64,000 bases of DNA from Methylobacillus glycogenes JCM 2850. Its GTDB lineage: Bacteria; Pseudomonadota; Gammaproteobacteria; Burkholderiales; Methylophilaceae. The position numbers were made by a program, and so were the translations under genes. How positions within the stretch are numbered: the stretch's first letter is position 1; each line of letters starts with the position of its first letter. The DNA lies in NCBI RefSeq assembly GCF_000617925.1, contig NZ_BAMT01000001.1, positions 496,001-560,000 of the forward strand, in the 5' to 3' direction. This document shows, in pieces, positions 46,834 through 55,379 of the stretch. Below the pieces are notes generated by a model that did no database searches, had not been told where the DNA came from, and worked only from the letters and a program-made list of their open reading frames with translations.

Positions 46834-48353
46834 TCAACTGGCTGCCAGGCTTTGATATAGCTGTAGATAAGCTTGGGCGCTATGGTTCCAGCTCAGGTCG
46901 CGGCGCATGCCATTGCGCTGGATTTTGCGCCAGGCGCGCGGATCGTGGTAATACACCAAGGCCCGTTCTACCGCATTAAGCAATTGCTGGGGTTCGGCCT
47001 GATTCATGACAAACCCCGTGGCGGTGTTGTTTTTCATGCTGGCACTGTTGCTATCCTGTATGGAATCGGCCAACCCGCCAGTGCGGGTGACTATAGGCGG
47101 CGTGCCATATCTTAGCCCATACATCTGGTTGAGGCCGCATGGCTCAAAGCGCGAAGGCATGATAAACATATCTGCCCCTGCCATGATTTGGTGCGAAAGT
47201 GGCTCTCTATAGCTATAGTCACACTGACTTGGTGCGGGTGGCGCTTGGCCAATTCCCTGAAGCCTGCCTCCATGCTGGCCTCGCCATTGCCAAGTACCGC
47301 AATCTGGCAATTCTGCTTTAATAATTTATCTGCAATCGATAAGAATAAATCCAGACCTTTTTGATGCGTGAGGCGGCTGACCACGCCGAGCAAGGGTTTG
47401 TGCGGCGCGGCTTCCAGCCCCAGTTGCACTTGCAGGGCTTTTTTCACTATTTTCTTATCTGCCAGGTGTTCGATATTGTAGGTTTTTGCCAGGTAAGGGT
47501 CGGTGGCCGGGTTCCATTCCTGGGTTTCTATGCCATTGAGTATGCCGTGAATCTCATGCCCTCGACTTGCCAGCAAGCCTTGCATGCCAAAGCCATATTC
47601 GTCGGTTTGAATTTCGCGGGCATAGGTGGGGCTGACGGTGCTGATGCTATCCGCATAGAAAATACCCGCCTTGAGGAAAGACATCTGGCCATAGTATTCC
47701 ACGCCGTGCATCTGATAGCTCTCAGCGGGTAAGCCTAATCTCTGCACCCAGTCCTGAGTGTAGCTGCCCTGAAAGGCCAAGTTGTGGATGCTGACCATGG
47801 ATTTGGCATGCGCTAGCCCGGAATAATGCAGATAGGCTGGTGTCAGCCCGGTCTGCCAATCATTACAGTGCACCACATCCGGAATCCAGTCGCGCAGCGG
47901 GGTATCGTGGCTGCTGAGAATGGCGGCAACCTTGGAGAGAATGCCAAAGCGCAGCGCATTATCATCCCAATCATTACCCTGACTATCGTTATACAGGCCG
48001 CCTGGCCTGATATAGAGGCGGCTGTTTTCTATCACCATCACAGGTACTTCTGTGTCTGGCATAGTGCCCAGCAATAGATTGACCTCGCCGACTTCGGGCA
48101 AGCCACTCACGCGCGTCAATAAACGCGTATTTTGCAACTTTTCCAGTACCGGGGCATAGCCAGGCAGCAGGATACGAATATCAACACCCAGCTCGCTCAG
48201 TGCTGCGGGGAGTGAGCCGCTGACATCGGCGAGACCACCGGTTTTGACCAAGGGATATGCTTCTGAACTGACAAAGAGGATGCGCAAGGGTGACGGTCTT
48301 TGCTGGTTAGGGTTGATAAAGCCACAAGGCCCGTCCCAGGCGGTTTGCAGCAC
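46834..48353 (-). CDS. glgA: Glycogen synthase, frameshifted in this sequence
   Basis: GT5 ADP-glucose starch/glycogen glucosyltransferase, about 505 residues. KTGGLADVSGSLPAALSELG is the ADP-glucose-binding N-terminal motif; DVVHCNDWQTGLTPAYL and NLAFQGSYTQDWVQRLG follow; then VVSRLTHQKGLDL in the second Rossmann domain. Near 47215 the frame breaks. One added base in GTGACTATAGC gives VTYSYREPLSHQIMAGADMF and SRFEPCGLNQMYGLRYGTPP, the conserved block with the catalytic-type Glu, then VTRTGGLADSI. The start is uncertain: GTG 48353 or a TTG near the conserved LRILFVSSEAYPL. It would use ADP-glucose to extend glycogen that glgX debranches. Confidence 0.87.
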
Positions 48354-48506
48354 TGGTAAGGGGGTTTTTGCTACAGCATATCAAATAACGATGACAGGGA
48401 AAATGTTGTTGCTGATAAACCCATAAACCTCAAACTTAGTGCATAGACCGATGACCTTGGCTCAAGTTGCCTTTAGAGAGCCTAAGCCTGGCTTTGGTAA
48501 CTTGTT

Positions 48507-48914
48507 CTAGATGGAAATGGTATCTGCGTTGCCACCCATGGGGATCAACACCATGCCCTGGCTGGGCATGGCCCACTCGATTAGGAATGCCAGTATTGCC
48601 ATGAAAATGCTCGCAAAAAAGGCGGTCCAGAAACCGGAAAGCTCAAAGCCTTTGATCAGCTTGGCGACCAGCATAATCATCAGCGCATTAATCACCAGTA
48701 CAAACAATCCCAGACTGAGCAAAGTCAGCGGGAAGGTGAGTATCACTAACAGTGGCTTGATCACAGCGTTGACAAAGCCCAGCACTAGAGCCGATATCAG
48801 CAGAGAGCTGCGCGAGGAAAACTGGATGCCCGGAAATACCAGGCTGGCGATCCATAAGCACAAACTCATAATCGCCCAGTGTAAAATAAAATCATAAATA
48901 TCATTGAGTATCAT
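48507..48914 (-). CDS. Phage-holin-4-2-like small membrane protein
   Basis: 135 residues with four predicted membrane segments (IMSLCLWIASLVFPGI, LLISALVLGFVNAVI, LVILTFPLTLLSLGLFVLVINALMIM split as two runs, FWTAFFASIFMAILAFLI). VNAVIKPLLVILTFPLT is the signature I associate with the Phage_holin_4_2 (superfamily IV) family, found widely as chromosomal membrane proteins. Not evidence of prophage. A start 15 codons later is also possible. Confidence 0.75.
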   Translation of the reverse strand: MILNDIYDFILHWAIMSLCLWIASLVFPGIQFSSRSSLLISALVLGFVNAVIKPLLVILTFPLTLLSLGLFVLVINALMIMLVAKLIKGFELSGFWTAFFASIFMAILAFLIEWAMPSQGMVLIPMGGNADTISI

Positions 48915-48928
48915 AATATTAAATATCT

Positions 48929-50284
48929 TTATTTAAGTGATTTAGTAAGTTCAAAAGCCGCCAGTTCACCACTGCGTATGGCACCTTCTATGGTGGCAGG
49001 GTAGTCCTGCAAGTGGTCTGGGCTGGCCACATAATCCCCGGCCAGCCAAAGATTTTGACTGAGTTGGTGCCCGGGGCGTTTCAAGCCTGCGCGACAGGCA
49101 AAGGTGGCGCGTTTTTCCGCAACCACTTTGTGCCATGATAAAGCGCTCAAATGCGGGAAGTGTTGTCGCAACTCCTGATCAACCGCTAAAGCCAGCGCTG
49201 CCTGGGTCATGGATTGGTGCGGGCCAGCCGCGCTGATGACAACGGCCAGTAAACCCGCTTGCCCATATAGTTGTCCGCGATCAAATACCCATTGCCCCAG
49301 GCTATTGGCCAGGCCGCACATGGCATCAGGTAATTGCGTCGCGGCTTCATATTGCAGGTACACCGTGTAAATTGGTTGATAATCCAGTGCGGCACACTGG
49401 CTTGCAGTCTCTGCCAGCTCAGGCAGCCCAGCTAAGAGAGGAGCAACGCGGAAGGGTGAGGTGGCGATAATGACATGGCTGAAATGTGATTGTTCATCCC
49501 CATGCTGCAATACCCAGCCTGAGCCTTCTTGCCGTAGAGATTCTATAGGCGTATTGAGCCTGACCGAGCCTGCATGCTGCTGTATGTAGGCAACGGCTGG
49601 ATCAACCAGCAACTGTGACAGATCCTTGCGTGGCAGCAGCAGATCGCTATCGGTCTTGCTGCGCGCAAAACTATCACGCAACACGTTGAGAAATACCTGG
49701 GCACTGGCCTCAGCCAGGGGAGTATTAAGCGCCGCCAGGCATAATGGCTCCCACAACATCTGAATCAAGCGTGGTGGCTGATCTTGCAAGAGCTGTTGCA
49801 GGGGCATGTCCTGGCTTAGCTGGAATTGCCTCAGTCTGAAACCCGCCATGATGCGTACAGCGGCAAAGCGTTCTTGCCAACTCAAGCCCTTGGCCTGTAG
49901 CAGACCAGCCAGAATGTGCAAAGGAGCGGGCAGTGCGCTTTGGCTGCGTAAGGAGAATTCGCCTGCCATATCCAGCTTCAAGGGCAGGCGCAGCAACACC
50001 TGTTCTGGAGCCAGGCCGCAGGTTTGCAAAAAATCCAAAGTGCGGGCATAAGCCCCCAGCAGGATATGCTGACCGTTATCCAGCGTTTGCTCTTGCCATG
50101 TGATGCTGCGCGCACGACCGCCGAGTTGATGGCTGGAATCAAATAGGGTGACAGGCACACCAGCTGCACTCAGCCTGACTGCTGCAGCCAGCCCGGCACA
50201 ACCGCCACCTATGATGGCAGCGCTAGGTGCAGATTTAGGGTCTGGCCTATGGTCTAGCTGAGAAGGGGCTAATTGCGTACCCAT
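48929..50284 (-). CDS. hpnE: Hydroxysqualene dehydroxylase HpnE
   Basis: 451-residue FAD-dependent amine-oxidase-fold enzyme that completes squalene synthesis from hydroxysqualene. Dinucleotide motif AAIIGGGCAGLAAAVRLSAAG, then GGRARSITWQEQTLDNGQHI, the usual HpnE N-terminal block. C-terminus WLAGDYVASPDHLQDYPATIEGAI (FAD-binding end motif; phrase shown in parts here as WLAGDYV and PATIEGA) is normal. It overlaps the hpnD stop by about 16 bases. Order hpnC-hpnD-hpnE is the standard operon for squalene/hopanoid precursors. Confidence 0.93.
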   Translation of the reverse strand: MGTQLAPSQLDHRPDPKSAPSAAIIGGGCAGLAAAVRLSAAGVPVTLFDSSHQLGGRARSITWQEQTLDNGQHILLGAYARTLDFLQTCGLAPEQVLLRLPLKLDMAGEFSLRSQSALPAPLHILAGLLQAKGLSWQERFAAVRIMAGFRLRQFQLSQDMPLQQLLQDQPPRLIQMLWEPLCLAALNTPLAEASAQVFLNVLRDSFARSKTDSDLLLPRKDLSQLLVDPAVAYIQQHAGSVRLNTPIESLRQEGSGWVLQHGDEQSHFSHVIIATSPFRVAPLLAGLPELAETASQCAALDYQPIYTVYLQYEAATQLPDAMCGLANSLGQWVFDRGQLYGQAGLLAVVISAAGPHQSMTQAALALAVDQELRQHFPHLSALSWHKVVAEKRATFACRAGLKRPGHQLSQNLWLAGDYVASPDHLQDYPATIEGAIRSGELAAFELTKSLK

Positions 50285-51105
50285 GTCAGCCAGGCGAGCC
50301 AGAGTTTGCGCAGGGGAGTGAGGGATACGCGGGCGTTGAGCACCACCTGGATATTGTCTGCCTGGATTTCATTGAGCAGGGTGCGGTAAATGGCAGACAT
50401 GATGAGGCCAGTACGCTGCGGTTTTCTGTCCTCTGCTGGCAATTCTGCCAGGGCTTTATCGTAAAAACTCTGCGCACGATTAGCCTGTAGTTCCAGCAGC
50501 TGGCGCATGCCTGCGGATTCGCGCCCATAAAGGACATCGTCCTCGCTGACGCCAAACCGTTGCAGCTCATCCAGCGGCAGATAAATGCGGCCACGGCGCG
50601 CATCTTCACCGACATCGCGGGTGATATTGGTGAGCTGGAAGGCCATGCCTAAGTCTTTGGCATATTGCAGGGTTTGCGGGTTGGAGTAGCCAAAAATGCT
50701 GGCAGAGAGTAAGCCCACAACACTGGCAACGCGGTAGCAGTAAAGCTCCAGCTCGGCAAAATCACGATAGCGATTCTGTTCCAGATCCATCTGCATGCCC
50801 GCGATAATTTCCAGCAGGTGTTCCTGCTTAAGATGATATTGCTTAACCGGGCCTTGCAAGGCTTGGGTTACGGGATGCTGCGGCTTGTCCTGATAAAGAT
50901 TGGCAATTTCGCCACGCCACCAGTCCAGCTTGATGTGGGCCACACCCAAATCCTGCACCTCATCGGCCACATCGTCGACTTCACGGCAGAAAGCATAAAG
51001 CGCGGTAATTGCCTCGCGCCTGGGCTTGGGCAGAAAAAGAAAACTGTAATAAAAACTTGAGCCGCTGGCTGCGGCTTTCTTCTGGCAATATTCTTGCGGA
51101 CTCAT
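50269..51105 (-). CDS. hpnD: Presqualene diphosphate synthase HpnD
   Basis: 278-residue squalene/phytoene synthase family enzyme converting two farnesyl diphosphates to presqualene diphosphate. ATG 51105 is chosen over an upstream codon because GAGGAAGAA precedes it. Aspartate-rich motifs: CREVDDVADEVQD (first) and NITRDVGEDARRGRIYLP (second). The start overlaps the hpnC stop (ATGA), as expected for coupled genes. Confidence 0.94.
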   Translation of the reverse strand: MSPQEYCQKKAAASGSSFYYSFLFLPKPRREAITALYAFCREVDDVADEVQDLGVAHIKLDWWRGEIANLYQDKPQHPVTQALQGPVKQYHLKQEHLLEIIAGMQMDLEQNRYRDFAELELYCYRVASVVGLLSASIFGYSNPQTLQYAKDLGMAFQLTNITRDVGEDARRGRIYLPLDELQRFGVSEDDVLYGRESAGMRQLLELQANRAQSFYDKALAELPAEDRKPQRTGLIMSAIYRTLLNEIQADNIQVVLNARVSLTPLRKLWLAWLTWVRN

Positions 51106-51955
51106 TTCTTCCTCACCGCGCGGTAACACATATAAATCCAGTCCCTGGGTTTGAGCACTGGCCTATGATTGAACACATCGCCTCTGTGCTGGTGCAGCTT
51201 TTTAAGAATGCGCTCGCCTCCGGCGATAATCATGCGCATTTCCATGCCTATGCGGCCTGGCAAAATCATCCCCAGTGGCGCACCCGATTGTAACAGGCGT
51301 CGCGTACGGTTGATCTGGAACTCCATTAACAAGCTCCAGGTGCCTTGCGGGTCATGCGCCATGATCTGCGCCTCGCTCACCTTGTACTTCTGCAATTCAT
51401 CCTGTGGCAGATAAATTCTGTCCTTGCCAGTATCGATGGCCACATCCTGCAGAAAATTGATCAGTTGTAAGGCAGTGCAGATGGCATCTGACAAACCAAG
51501 ATTACGCGGTGTGGCTTCGCCATATAAATGCAGCAACAGACGTCCTACCGGGTTGGCAGAACGGCGGCAATAATCAATGACCTCACCAAAATTGGCATAC
51601 CGGGCTTTAATGACATCCTGACTGAAGGCAGAAAGCAAGTCATAGAAAGGCTGCAAAGGCAGGCCGCGCTCTTCTATCATGACTTTCAGTGCCTGGAACA
51701 AAGCTACCCCTGGCTGCTGCCCCTGGGCAATCAAATCCAGCTGCTGGCGAAAGCATCGAGCAAGGCCAGACGTTGCTCTGGCGTTAAATCGCCCTCATCG
51801 GCAAAATCGTCTGCCTGCCGCGCAAACGCATAAATCAGCCCTATGGGTTCGCGCAAATGCCTAGGTAGCAAAATGGAAGCGACCGGGAAATTTTCGTAAT
51901 GCGATTGGCTGAGTGCCATGCTCTGCTGGAGGGCTGCGTGCGGGGAGTTAGTCAT
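51102..51955 (-). CDS. hpnC: Hydroxysqualene synthase HpnC, frameshifted in this sequence
   Basis: Squalene/phytoene synthase family enzyme converting presqualene diphosphate to hydroxysqualene, about 284 residues. N-terminal part: SQSHYENFPVASILLPRHLR, then YAFARQADDFADEG (Asp-rich motif). The frame stops at TGA after AFASSWI near 51740. One added C (in GCCAGCAG) gives FASQLDLIAQGQQPGVALF and continues through YCRRSANPVGRLLLHLYG and LINFLQDVAIDTGKDRIYLP (second Asp motif) to 51102. ATG 51955 gives a standard N-terminus. First gene of hpnCDE; no squalene-hopene cyclase lies in the window. Confidence 0.9.
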
Positions 51956-52055
51956 AAGCGACCTAGAGTATGCCATAAAACCCATGCAGCGCGGGCCTTG
52001 TGGCAAGACTCGCGGCTTGCGCTACAATGAGACGGTCTAACCTCGTGGAGTTTTC

Positions 52056-52802
52056 ATGCTCGGCATCATCGGCGGTACTGGCTTGACCAAATTGGCCAAT
52101 CTCAAGATCAAGCGCAGGCAAATCATACGCACCCCCTATGGTGAGCCCTCGGGGCCACTGACCTTCGGTGATATTGGTGGGCATGAAATCATCTTTCTGC
52201 CCAGGCACGGCAACGGTCACACGCTGCCACCGCATATCGTCAATTATCGCGCCAACATCTGGGCATTGCATTCAGAAGGCGTGCAAGACATCGTGGCGGT
52301 TGCCACGGTCGGTGGCATACAAGAACACCTGAGTCCTGGCACCATCGTTGTGCCAGACCAGATCATTGATTACACACAAGCGCGCAAGAACACCTTTTTT
52401 GATGGTGGCGATCTGCCCGTGAAACACATAGACTTTACCCAGCCCTACAGCACCCAACTACGTAGCCTGTGCCTGGAGGCGGGGAGAGCAAGCCAGGAAG
52501 CCCTGATTGATGGAGGCGTCTATGCCTGCGTACAGGGGCCCAGGCTGGAAACCGCAGCCGAAATCAACCGCCTGGAACGTGATGGTGCCAATATCGTCGG
52601 CATGACTGGCATGCCAGAAGCCGCATTGGCACGCGAGCTAGATATGCACTATGCCGCCATCTGCCCAGTAGTTAACCATGCGGCAGGCCGCGCCAGCAGC
52701 CAGCACGGCATCAAGTACGAGAACGTGGGCGAAGTGCTGGACCAGACCATGGAACGCGTACGCAAACTGATAGAAAGGTTGGTGATAGCTCATGCCTGTT
52801 AA
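52056..52802 (+). CDS. mtnP: S-methyl-5'-thioinosine phosphorylase (MTAP family)
   Basis: 248-residue nucleoside phosphorylase of the MTAP/PNP family. GIIGGTGL start, phosphate-binding [33 protein letters not shown], and [19 protein letters not shown], where MTGMPE is the substrate-site block. The short length and the [10 protein letters not shown] pattern fit methylthioinosine phosphorylases of proteobacteria better than human-type MTAP, which I infer without alignment. It salvages methylthio-nucleoside by-products of polyamine and SAM metabolism. It overlaps def by 11 bases. Confidence 0.85.
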   Translation: MLGIIGGTGLTKLANLKIKRRQIIRTPYGEPSGPLTFGDIGGHEIIFLPRHGNGHTLPPHIVNYRANIWALHSEGVQDIVAVATVGGIQEHLSPGTIVVPDQIIDYTQARKNTFFDGGDLPVKHIDFTQPYSTQLRSLCLEAGRASQEALIDGGVYACVQGPRLETAAEINRLERDGANIVGMTGMPEAALARELDMHYAAICPVVNHAAGRASSQHGIKYENVGEVLDQTMERVRKLIERLVIAHAC

Positions 52803-53325
52803 GCCCGTACTGAAAATGGGTGAGCCTTTATTGTTGCAAAAGGCTGAGCCCATCACGCAATTTGACACCCCGGAACTACATGCCTTGATCAAGGACATGG
52901 AAGACACCATGGCGCATATGAATGGGGCGGGCATAGCTGCACCGCAAATTGGAGTGAGCAAGCGCGTGGTGATTTTTGGCGTAGGCCATAACCCGCGTTA
53001 CCCCGATGCAGACCAGGTGCCTTACACCGTCCTGATCAACCCGGTGTTGACCCCGGTGGGCGAGGATCTGGAAGATGGCTGGGAAGGTTGCCTATCCGTG
53101 CCCGGCATGCGTGGCGTAGTGCCCAGATATCAACGCCTGCAATACACAGGCTTTGATCAATATGGCAACAAGATAGATAGGCTGGTCAGCGGCTTCCACG
53201 CCCGCGTGGTGCAGCATGAATGCGACCATCTGGACGGCATACTTTACCCAATGCGCATACGCGATTTGGCCCAGTTTGGCTTCACAGAAGTATTATTCCC
53301 TGGAATGGTCGTGGACGACGACTGA
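52792..53325 (+). CDS. def: Peptide deformylase
   Basis: 177-residue metalloenzyme removing the N-formyl group from nascent proteins. Motif 1 [11 protein letters not shown], motif 2 [11 protein letters not shown] (Cys ligand), motif 3 [12 protein letters not shown] (two His ligands and catalytic Glu). The C-terminus is normal for the type II proteobacterial form. Start codon overlaps mtnP and may be followed in use by the later Met of MGEPLLL. A second def in the genome is usual, so this is probably a paralogue. Confidence 0.95.
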   Translation: MPVKPVLKMGEPLLLQKAEPITQFDTPELHALIKDMEDTMAHMNGAGIAAPQIGVSKRVVIFGVGHNPRYPDADQVPYTVLINPVLTPVGEDLEDGWEGCLSVPGMRGVVPRYQRLQYTGFDQYGNKIDRLVSGFHARVVQHECDHLDGILYPMRIRDLAQFGFTEVLFPGMVVDDD

Positions 53326-53376
53326 ACTTCTTTGCTAGAATGCCGTTCTTCCAGTCGCTCGACTGGTTGTCAGAAC

Positions 53377-53464
53377 GGAAGTGTGGCCGAGTGGTTGAAG
53401 GCACCGGTCTTGAAAACCGGCGACCCGCAAGGGTTCGTGAGTTCGAATCTCACCGCTTCCGCCA
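53377..53464 (+). tRNA. tRNA-Ser (anticodon TGA)
   Basis: 88 bases with encoded CCA. Acceptor GGAAGTG/CGCTTCC pairs with one wobble, anticodon loop CTTGAAA gives UGA, long variable arm CGACCCGCAAGGGTTCG as in class II tRNAs, T-arm GTTCGAATC. Accessory genes begin directly after its 3' end. Confidence 0.97.
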
Positions 53465-53475
53465 TCCGAAGCCCG

Positions 53476-53571
53476 TCATAATGCGGTTTCCAGCGGTTCA
53501 GTAATTTCTTGGGGCATTTTTGGGACACTTGGTGTTTCATTGGCCTTTGCCAATTCTCTCAGTTGGTCAGC
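53476..53571 (-). pseudogene. Probable C-terminal remnant of an integrase
   Basis: A 31-codon open stretch on the minus strand, beginning ADQLRELAKANETPSVPK and ending in LETAL with a TGA 12 bases from the tRNA-Ser 3' end. It has no start; a stop lies directly upstream in frame. An open, protein-like tail pointing at a tRNA 3' end is what remains when the tyrosine recombinase gene of an integrated element is lost. The integrase label rests on location and tail character, not on catalytic motifs, none of which are left. Confidence 0.4.
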
Positions 53572-53676
53572 CTAATGTGATAAGCTCCCAGCATCTTTTT
53601 TGTTAGCGCGGGCTAGGTAGCGCACCCCCACAGACAGGATTTGCAGCTGCCAGCAAAGCCAAAGCTGCATGGTCAA

Positions 53677-53730
53677 AGCACATTTGATGTGCTGTTGCGT
53701 GTTGCGCATGGCGCAATTCGTGGATATGAT
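53677..53730 (+). promoter_or_regulatory. Promoter and operator-like palindrome of higBA
   Basis: AGCACATTTGATGTGCT (53677-53693) is a perfect 7-base-arm palindrome with a three-base centre. A promoter with TTGCGC at 53702-53707 and TATGAT at 53725-53730, spacing 17, overlaps its downstream side. The promoter would start transcription at or next to the higB ATG 53737. Confidence 0.5.
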
Positions 53731-53736
53731 TCTTAT

Positions 53737-54015
53737 ATGATCAAAAGTTTCCAACACAAAGGATTGCAGAAACTTCATCAGTCCGGAAGTAAGGCTGGAA
53801 TAAGGCCAGATCATGCAAATAAACTTAGACGGCAATTAACTCGTCTTGATGATGCAACTTGCGCAGAAGATATGAATATTCCAGGTTGGAGCCTGCATTC
53901 ATTGGACGGAGATTTGCTTGGGCATTTCGCAGTATCAGTAAACGGGAACTGGAGAATGACGTTTGCTTTTGACAGCGCAGATGCAATTCTTGTGGATTAT
54001 CAGGACTACCATTAG
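53737..54015 (+). CDS. higB: HigB-type toxin (RelE superfamily mRNA endonuclease)
   Basis: 92 residues starting MIKSFQHKGLQKLHQSGS, the standard HigB opening; GIRPDHANKLRRQLTRLDDA, then MNIPGWSLHSLDGDLLGHFAV, and NGNWRMTFAFDSADAILVDY with the conserved WRM/F block. Family knowledge: ribosome-dependent mRNA cleavage. The antitoxin gene follows after 11 bases, the toxin-first order of hig loci. Confidence 0.92.
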   Translation: MIKSFQHKGLQKLHQSGSKAGIRPDHANKLRRQLTRLDDATCAEDMNIPGWSLHSLDGDLLGHFAVSVNGNWRMTFAFDSADAILVDYQDYH

Positions 54016-54026
54016 GAGGGCTTAAC

Positions 54027-54335
54027 ATGGCTCGCATACATCAACCATCACATCCAGGTGAAATGCTGCGTGAAGATATTCTTCCAGCACTTGGGCTCAC
54101 TCCTGCTCAAGCGGCAGAACAGTTGGGGGTAGATCGTTCTTCATTATCCAGGTTGTTAAATGAACAGTCTGGTATATCCATCACGATGGCATTGAGGTTA
54201 GAGGCTTGGCTTGGGGTGGAAAATGGCGGACGCGCTGATCTTTGGCTGTCTCAACAAACAGCCTATGACCTTTGGAAAGCCCGTGAGGAAAATCCCGACA
54301 TACAGGTAAAACGTTGTGTCGCGCTTAGCGAGTAA
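54027..54335 (+). CDS. higA: HigA-type antitoxin
   Basis: 102 residues: RIHQPSHPGEMLREDILPALG, then a helix-turn-helix (LTPAQAAEQLGVDRSSLSRLL), followed by NEQSGISITMALRLEAWLG and ADLWLSQQTAYDLWKAREE. AGGAGG precedes the start at 54015-54020. It should neutralise HigB and repress its own promoter at the palindrome 60 bases before higB. Confidence 0.93.
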   Translation: MARIHQPSHPGEMLREDILPALGLTPAQAAEQLGVDRSSLSRLLNEQSGISITMALRLEAWLGVENGGRADLWLSQQTAYDLWKAREENPDIQVKRCVALSE

Positions 54336-54399
54336 AACTCAGCTATTGCGTGGGGTATTCATTTCAAACCTGCTTGCACACCCTCTCTCGAGTGAAACC

Positions 54400-54567
54400 A
54401 TGTTGGTCAATATCACTTTGTCTTCTTTTGCTAAAGATCACTTGCCTCACTATGAGACAGATGAAGCAGCTCTGACAGATCAGGATATTCATGCGATCAA
54501 GCAAGCTGCAAAACCAAAGCTGCCTAAAGGTAAGTTGTTACGCAAAACATCTCTACTTGAGACGTAG
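54400..54567 (+). CDS. Small hypothetical protein before the PemK-like gene
   Basis: 55 residues, basic C-terminus (KPKLPKGKLLRKTSLLET) with an acidic middle (DEAALTDQDIHAIKQ). It ends three bases before the ATG of the PemK-like gene, so it could be its antitoxin or an unrelated small gene. No helix-turn-helix is obvious. The start lacks a strong ribosome site. Confidence 0.4.
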   Translation: MLVNITLSSFAKDHLPHYETDEAALTDQDIHAIKQAAKPKLPKGKLLRKTSLLET

Positions 54568-54570
54568 GCC

Positions 54571-55062
54571 ATGTGGGAGTTACCAAGCGTTGGAGATATT
54601 GTTTGGTGCAAGTTTCCACAAAAGCCCAGGGATGAAGCTGGTCCCAAGCCAAAGCCAGCCTTAGTTGTTGCCGTCAATGAATACGAAGATGGCATAGGTA
54701 TAGAAGTAGCCTATGGCACTACATAAAAAGTTGACCAGTTAAAAGCTGGGGAATTTTTAATCTCCAAAGCCTTGCATAAAGCCTCTTGTGCTCAATCTGG
54801 TTTATCTTTTGATACCAAGTTTGATCTCAATCAAATATTGGAATTGCCCTGGGGCAGAGATTTCTTTGACGTGCCCCCAAAACCTCAGCATGGGCAGCAT
54901 CCCAAATTAGGCAGCTTGCATATAGAAATGGCACGCGCCTCAATGCTGCCGCTAAAGCCATCCAGCGGATATAAAAGCAACGCCTCTCCATTAAACGCCT
55001 ATAGCTCTCTTAAATTGCCTTTGCAGAATTTATTAGGATATATTGATAAAAATATCAGTTAA
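54571..55062 (+). pseudogene. PemK/MazF-like protein interrupted by an in-frame TAA
   Basis: Translation from ATG 54571 gives MWELPSVGDIVWCKFPQKP, GPKPKPALVVAVNEY and ends VAYGTT at TAA 54724-54726. The same frame continues without a shift as KVDQLKAGEFLISKALHKA to the stop at 55062 (163 codons in all). GDIVWCKFP, the KPxPALVV strand and VAYGTxxKVDxL suggest a PemK/MazF-type fold as used in some toxin families. A single C-to-T change (CAA to TAA) explains the break, unlike the many one-base shifts elsewhere. The second half looks unselected only by the stop; it has no other damage. Confidence 0.6.
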
Positions 55063-55094
55063 TCTAACTCTTTCTCAAGTGGCTCAAGGAAAGC

Positions 55095-55379
55095 ATGGCG
55101 AATGATCTGCAGCAACGTATAGAGGCCGTGGAGCGCATCACGGCCTTGTTCCGTACTGAACGTCTGGTTTATCTTGTTGCCACGTCCATTGCCTGTGTCA
55201 TGGTATTGGCATCCGCCATCAGAATCTTGCTGCAGGGGCAGGCGGGCTATGGCGAGTTAAGCCTGTTGTTTGGTAGTTCAGGTTTTATCGCATATCAATT
55301 GGGCAGGCTGCTGCTGATGTGGACAGAAGCTATCAAGCGGCTGATTCCGATTGATGAACCTGCGGAGAAAGCCAAATGA
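55095..55379 (+). CDS. Small two-helix membrane protein
   Basis: 94 residues with two membrane segments (VYLVATSIACVMVLASAI and SLLFGSSGFIAYQLGRLL) flanked by charged helices; the N-terminal QQRIEAVERITALF looks amphipathic. GGAAAGC precedes the start. Overlaps the next gene by four bases (ATGA). No known family; linked by overlap to the NlpC-like protein. Confidence 0.6.
   Translation: MANDLQQRIEAVERITALFRTERLVYLVATSIACVMVLASAIRILLQGQAGYGELSLLFGSSGFIAYQLGRLLLMWTEAIKRLIPIDEPAEKAK

Noticed and set aside
48507..48914. Holin-like protein as sign of a prophage
   Set aside because: The family is common on chromosomes and no phage genes are nearby.
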